From: Sphingomonas paucimobilis
GTDB taxonomy: Bacteria > Pseudomonadota > Alphaproteobacteria > Sphingomonadales > Sphingomonadaceae
Direction: 5' to 3'
DNA length: 9,652 bases
NCBI GenBank assembly: GCA_945860425.1
Contig: CAMAQU010000052.1
Location: 1 to 9,652 of the forward strand
A model generated the notes under the pieces. The model made no database searches. It was not told the DNA's origin and saw only the letters and a program-made list of their open reading frames with translations. The position numbers and the translations under genes were made by a program. Below are positions 6,150 to 9,652 of the stretch, piece by piece; within the stretch, counting starts at the first letter, position 1, and each line of letters begins with the position of its first letter.

Positions 6150-6615
6150 CTTCCCAGAAATGGAGGAGGCCGGCGCTAAAGCTTAATGGCACATAGGCGT
6201 CGCATGCATCTTCACTGATGACATGCAAACGCACATTGACGTGGTCGATGATTGTCGCTGCGCTGCATCCTGCGCTGAATGCGGGGTCTTCTGCGTCGAA
6301 GACGCCGCCTTCCATCAGCAAGGTCCGCCAACCGGGGCCTGAAAGGCGGAGGCGGACGATGCCGCCGCCTATGGCGGTTACCGCGCCGTCATCGGACAAT
6401 ATGGCGGACAGTGGCGATGCGTCGCCCTCGACTAGCCAGACGGTGGGTTCATAGCGGATCAGGCGGAGCGCATCGCTGCCACCTGACCGTCCGGTCGCTG
6501 GCAGTGCAAAGCCCATCGCTACTTTGAAGCGTTTCGCGACAGAAGCTGCATTGCCCCAAATCTCAAAGACGTGCAGCGGGGCGGCGGGCAGGGTCGTGAT
6601 CGTCACTTCAGTCAC
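6130..6615 (-). CDS. soxG: Sarcosine oxidase gamma subunit
   Basis: A 161-residue protein starting at GTG 6615, chosen because GGGAGAG lies seven bases upstream and because it gives an eight-base overlap with the soxA stop codon. Identity rests on its position as the last gene of soxBDAG and on family-like stretches such as ALRLIRYEPTVWLVEG in the middle and CSAATIIDHVNVRLHVISEDACDAYVPLSFSAGLLHFW at the C-terminus, which resembles the aminomethyltransferase-like fold of the gamma subunit. The subunit sits against the alpha subunit in the heterotetramer and has no known catalytic residues. It is shorter than the usual 180-210 residues, most of the difference being at the N-terminus. Longer in-frame starts up to 6792 lie deep in soxA and encode an unrelated basic extension. 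Confidence 0.85.
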   Translation of the reverse strand: MTEVTITTLPAAPLHVFEIWGNAASVAKRFKVAMGFALPATGRSGGSDALRLIRYEPTVWLVEGDASPLSAILSDDGAVTAIGGGIVRLRLSGPGWRTLLMEGGVFDAEDPAFSAGCSAATIIDHVNVRLHVISEDACDAYVPLSFSAGLLHFWEEAAPSL

Positions 6616-9343
6616 GGTAACGCTCTCCCGCTGAATCATAGAAATGCGGGGCCACAACGCGGACACGCGCTTTTTGGCCGCGTGTCGGGGACGAGGTGAT
6701 GAGAATTTCGCCATGACGGCTAAACCCATCGACCAATTGGCCCAGCGCAACAGACCCGCCTTCGACGATGCGAAATGCCGCCGCGCTGACATGGCCTTGC
6801 GGTGACGCGCCTTCGCTGGGGATTAGCATCGCGCCTTCGGGAATGTCGCCCGCAATCGCCTCCAGCCCGACCAACTGCCGCCGCCCGGCTTCGGACAAGG
6901 CAGGGCGGGCAAGGCCTGATGCGCCAATAAATCCACCCGCCTTGTTGAGCATCTTGTCGAGCGCCAGATCATGCGGCGTCATGCGCCCATCGACCTCGCC
7001 GCCGACGACCAAATGCCCCTTTTCAATGCGCAGAAACTCCATCGCCTCCAGCCCGTATAACGCGCCGCCGACTGTCATCACTTGCGTCTCGCACGCGGCC
7101 CAGACGGCTTCTGCTTGGCTGGCATCGACATAGATTTCAAAGGCGCGTTCGCCGCTATAGCTGGCGGCCAAGATGATGACCGGAACGCCTGCGATTGAAG
7201 CCGGAACGGTTGACATATGGCGTGGCGGCTCTTCACCGACTAACGTGGCGAGCACCGCTTTGGCTTTTGGTCCGGCAACGGCCAGACCTGCATAATGCTC
7301 CTGCACATTAACGGCAGACACGCGCAAATGCGGGCACAGAAATTGGCGGACATAGGAGATATGCGTCGCCATGCGGTCTGCGCCGCCAGTTGAGCTGGTC
7401 AGCAAATAGCGGTTCTCGTCCAAGCGCCACACGGTGCCGTCATCAAAGACAATCCCATCTTCGCGCAGCATGAAGGTGTAGCGCCCGCGCCCGACGGCGA
7501 GTTTGCTCACCGTGGTAGCGCAGATGATTTCGAGGAAAGCCGCCGCATCTGGGCCGCTGACTTCAAATTTGGCGAGTGTGGACACGTCGGTCATCCCGAC
7601 ATTGTTGCGCACGGCCTTTGCCTCACGCAGCGCGGCTTGCGCCAAAGTTTCGCCGCCAGTCGGATAAGCGCGCGGGCGGAACCAATAGCCCAAGGGTTGC
7701 CAGATTGGATTTTTAGCCGCGTGCAGATCATATAATGCAAGACGACGGACATGCGCGCCTGCATCTTTTGCGCCAGCCCCCGCGAGCAAGCCCATCGTGA
7801 CGGGCGTGTAGGGCGGGCGGAATGTGGTCAAGCCGGCTTCGGGAATGGCGACGCCCTGCTTTTCGGCCAAGCGCCCCAATGCGGCCATATTGCTGAGCTT
7901 GCCCTGATCCGTTGCCATGCCCAAAGTGGTGTAGCGTTTGAGATGCTCCACCGAGCGATAGCCCTCGGCCCACGCCAGATCGACATCCGCCAGCGTCACA
8001 TCATTTTGGAAATCAATGAAGCTTTTCTTCGGCTTTCCAACGGGCACCATCTTGAATATCGGTTGCGGCTCTGCGGCCCCGCCGATGGTCGTCACATTCT
8101 GACGCGAACTGGCGGGGATGAAGGCTTGCGCATCTTCATTCCAGTCAAGCGTTCCGCCTGCTTGCATATGCAGATGCACGACAGGCGTAAATCCACCGGA
8201 TACGGCCAGCAGATCAGCATCCCAATCCATCACCTTGCCATCGACCAGCGCGCTGACGCTTTTTAGGCAATGCCGCGCGCCTTTGGTCGAAAGCGGAACG
8301 GCATCATTATAGACGCGATGCCCGCTATTTGCGCCCGCAGGTGCTGGCCGTGCGTCGAGGATCGCAACAATTTGCGCGCCTGCTTCTTTGAGCGCCTGCG
8401 CGGTTTTATAGGCATCGTCGTTGTTGGTTGCGATGACAACGCGCTTGCCGGGAATGAGGCCAAAGCGGCGGACATAGCTGCACAAGGCTTGCGACAGCAT
8501 GACGCCGGGGCGGTCATTATGCGCAAAGGCCATGGGGCGCTCAATGCTTCCGCTGGCGAGAATGACTTGGCCTGCGCGGACATGCCATAGACGTTGCGCG
8601 ACATTATGCGCGGGGGTTTGCCCCGGCTCCGATATGCGTTGCGTCAGGGTGACGAGGTCATGTTCCCAATAGCCTGATGCCGTTGTCCGCGTCAGGATAC
8701 GCCCACCTGCGGCGCGAATGCGTGCGGCTGTCGCCTCAATCCATGCGGCGTCCAGTTCTTGCGGGTCGCGGATGAGCGAGGCGCCAAGGATGTTATCCTG
8801 TTCGACCAAGATAACGCGCTTGCCGCTTTCGGCAGCGTCGAGCGCAGCTTGCATGCCTGCGGGGCCTGCGCCGACAACCAAGACATCGCAAAACGCGGCG
8901 CGATGGCTAAACCGATCAGGATCCGCCTGTGTCGGTGCATTGCCAAGGCCCGCGGCTTTCCGGATGAAAAATTCGTAGAACATCCATTTTTTGGCTGAGC
9001 CGAAAAAGGTTTTGTAATAAAATCCGGCGGACAAAGCAGGTGCAGCGAGGCCCAGAACCGCCCCGACATCGAACGACAGATTGGGCCAACGGTTCTGGCT
9101 TTTGGCGACCAAACCTTCATAGACGAACACATCGGTCGCACGGGTATTGGGCTCCGCCCTGCCGCCTTCGCCGACGGTGACGAGCGCGTTTGGCTCCTCC
9201 ACGCCTGCGGTCATGATGCCGCGTGGGCGGTGATATTTGAAACTGCGGCCAACAAGGCCAATACCATTGCGCAACAAGGCCGCCGCCAGCGTGTCGCCTT
9301 CTTGCGCGGTGTAGGCTTTACCATCAAAGCTGAAGTTGATCAT
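6608..9343 (-). CDS. soxA: Sarcosine oxidase alpha subunit
   Basis: A 911-residue subunit of heterotetrameric sarcosine oxidase, which demethylates sarcosine to glycine; hydrogen peroxide and either formaldehyde or 5,10-methylenetetrahydrofolate are formed. Domains in order: a ferredoxin-fold-like N-terminal domain at about 1-90 (FDGKAYTAQEGDTLAAALLRNG, then GRSFKYHRPRG); a first dinucleotide fold with DVLVVGAGPAG (GxGxxG at 158-163); a second nucleotide-binding segment GKRVVIATNNDDAYKTAQAL at about 297-316; and a C-terminal folate-binding GcvT-like half from about 550 (FRPRAYPTGGETL, VRNNVGMTDVSTLAKFEVSGPDA, RGRYTFMLREDGIVFDDGTVW). It is slightly shorter than the usual 960-1000 residues. The ATG at 9343 is chosen because GGAGG lies seven bases before it and it overlaps the soxD stop as ATGA. 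The protein is cytoplasmic. Its partners are SoxB, SoxD and SoxG. Confidence 0.96.
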   Translation of the reverse strand: MINFSFDGKAYTAQEGDTLAAALLRNGIGLVGRSFKYHRPRGIMTAGVEEPNALVTVGEGGRAEPNTRATDVFVYEGLVAKSQNRWPNLSFDVGAVLGLAAPALSAGFYYKTFFGSAKKWMFYEFFIRKAAGLGNAPTQADPDRFSHRAAFCDVLVVGAGPAGMQAALDAAESGKRVILVEQDNILGASLIRDPQELDAAWIEATAARIRAAGGRILTRTTASGYWEHDLVTLTQRISEPGQTPAHNVAQRLWHVRAGQVILASGSIERPMAFAHNDRPGVMLSQALCSYVRRFGLIPGKRVVIATNNDDAYKTAQALKEAGAQIVAILDARPAPAGANSGHRVYNDAVPLSTKGARHCLKSVSALVDGKVMDWDADLLAVSGGFTPVVHLHMQAGGTLDWNEDAQAFIPASSRQNVTTIGGAAEPQPIFKMVPVGKPKKSFIDFQNDVTLADVDLAWAEGYRSVEHLKRYTTLGMATDQGKLSNMAALGRLAEKQGVAIPEAGLTTFRPPYTPVTMGLLAGAGAKDAGAHVRRLALYDLHAAKNPIWQPLGYWFRPRAYPTGGETLAQAALREAKAVRNNVGMTDVSTLAKFEVSGPDAAAFLEIICATTVSKLAVGRGRYTFMLREDGIVFDDGTVWRLDENRYLLTSSTGGADRMATHISYVRQFLCPHLRVSAVNVQEHYAGLAVAGPKAKAVLATLVGEEPPRHMSTVPASIAGVPVIILAASYSGERAFEIYVDASQAEAVWAACETQVMTVGGALYGLEAMEFLRIEKGHLVVGGEVDGRMTPHDLALDKMLNKAGGFIGASGLARPALSEAGRRQLVGLEAIAGDIPEGAMLIPSEGASPQGHVSAAAFRIVEGGSVALGQLVDGFSRHGEILITSSPTRGQKARVRVVAPHFYDSAGERYRD
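6623..6629 (-). promoter_or_regulatory. Ribosome-binding site deciding the soxG GTG start
   Basis: On the minus strand GGGAGAG (6629 to 6623) lies inside the end of soxA, seven bases before the GTG at 6615. It supports this GTG over an upstream ATG at 6642 and over a GTG at 6606. Confidence 0.65.
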
Positions 9344-9603
9344 AATAAAGCCTCCGGCCCGATGGCGCGGCACCCCGAAATCTCATTGGTCACGCGATGG
9401 CGGGTCAGGATCATCCATGCTCGGCAGCCATAAGTGTGCCGCCAAATTTCGTCATCGACGCCGCGCGGATTATTGCGGGTGAAAAGCTTGGTCATCGCCT
9501 CTTGTGATGGTGCATCCAGTGGCACGACGGAATCGACCGTACGCTGATAAATGAATTCGGATTGCGCCCGTGGGCCGCAATGCGGGCAGGGTATGCGCAT
9601 CAT
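9340..9603 (-). CDS. soxD: Sarcosine oxidase delta subunit, zinc-binding
   Basis: A small 87-residue subunit of heterotetrameric sarcosine oxidase that binds one structural zinc. The ligands are all visible: Cys6 and Cys9 in CPHCG, then His56 and Cys60 in HTYGC. Their spacing (CxxC and HxxxC) matches Cys6, Cys9, His59 and Cys63 described for the crystallised enzymes, with three residues fewer in between. Other family motifs are RPRAQSEF-like GPRAQSEF (10-17) and LFTRNNPRGVDDEIWRH (40-56). The start at 9603 shares its A with the TAA stop of soxB (TAATG), implying coupled translation; a second ATG follows at once at 9600. Its stop overlaps soxA by four bases. Length is typical for the family. 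Confidence 0.95.
   Translation of the reverse strand: MMRIPCPHCGPRAQSEFIYQRTVDSVVPLDAPSQEAMTKLFTRNNPRGVDDEIWRHTYGCRAWMILTRHRVTNEISGCRAIGPEALL
9351..9355 (-). promoter_or_regulatory. Ribosome-binding site deciding the soxA start
   Basis: GGAGG on the minus strand lies inside the end of soxD, seven bases before the soxA ATG at 9343. It rules out the in-frame upstream ATG at 9373, which would add ten residues ahead of the conserved N-terminus. Confidence 0.75.
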
Positions 9604-9652
9604 TAGCGGCTATTCGGCATTGGGCCGCTCCCCGTTTCATCAATGGTTGCGC
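9603..9652 (-). CDS. soxB: Sarcosine oxidase beta subunit, last 15 codons (cut by window edge)
   Basis: The frame ending in the TAA at 9605-9603 reads ATIDETGSGPMPNSR and then stops. This resembles the usual SoxB C-terminus, where a conserved LIDE-like motif is followed by a short Gly/Ala/Pro tail. Its stop codon shares a base with the soxD start, matching the standard soxBDAG order. SoxB carries the sarcosine-binding site and the covalently bound flavin, but none of that part is in the window. The call depends mostly on gene order because so few residues are visible. Confidence 0.75.
   Translation of the reverse strand, partial: ATIDETGSGPMPNSR

Noticed and set aside
7751..8266. Plus-strand open frame (171 codons) within soxA
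   Set aside because: Fully inside the well-supported soxA gene on the other strand; no recognisable motif or start signal.

Overview
The window looks like a chromosomal segment of a GC-rich alphaproteobacterium, possibly sphingomonad-like. I infer this from protein style and gene content, not from a phylogenetic marker. It holds choline and sarcosine catabolism genes in two groups facing each other. No tRNA, rRNA, CRISPR array, insertion sequence or phage gene was seen.

Left group, plus strand. The 3' end of betB (betaine aldehyde dehydrogenase) overlaps a complete betA (choline dehydrogenase). betA overlaps by four bases an FAD-dependent oxidoreductase of unknown substrate. Together they form a tightly coupled betB-betA-FAD oxidoreductase operon whose promoter lies outside the window. 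A 343-base gap follows. It contains a strong sigma70-like promoter whose -10 box sits inside a 13-bp-arm perfect palindrome, a 44-codon small ORF with a good ribosome-binding site, a hairpin over that ORF's stop codon, and a LysR-type inverted repeat. Next come a LysR-family regulator gene and, overlapping it by 11 bases, a gene for a predicted exported alpha/beta hydrolase of the dienelactone-hydrolase-like class.

Right group, minus strand. In transcription order these are the last codons of soxB, then soxD, soxA and soxG, encoding heterotetrameric sarcosine oxidase. All junctions overlap (1, 4 and 8 bases). soxG ends five bases from the stop codon of the convergent hydrolase gene, with a small inverted repeat between them that may act as a two-way terminator.

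Together the enzymes cover choline to betaine aldehyde to glycine betaine (BetA, BetB), and sarcosine to glycine plus a one-carbon unit passed to tetrahydrofolate (SoxBDAG). The two intervening demethylations, betaine to dimethylglycine and dimethylglycine to sarcosine, have no recognisable gene here. The FAD oxidoreductase in the bet operon and the exported hydrolase beside the LysR gene are the two protein products whose role in this pathway is open. The most unusual non-coding structure is the promoter/palindrome/small-ORF unit at about 3523-3729.
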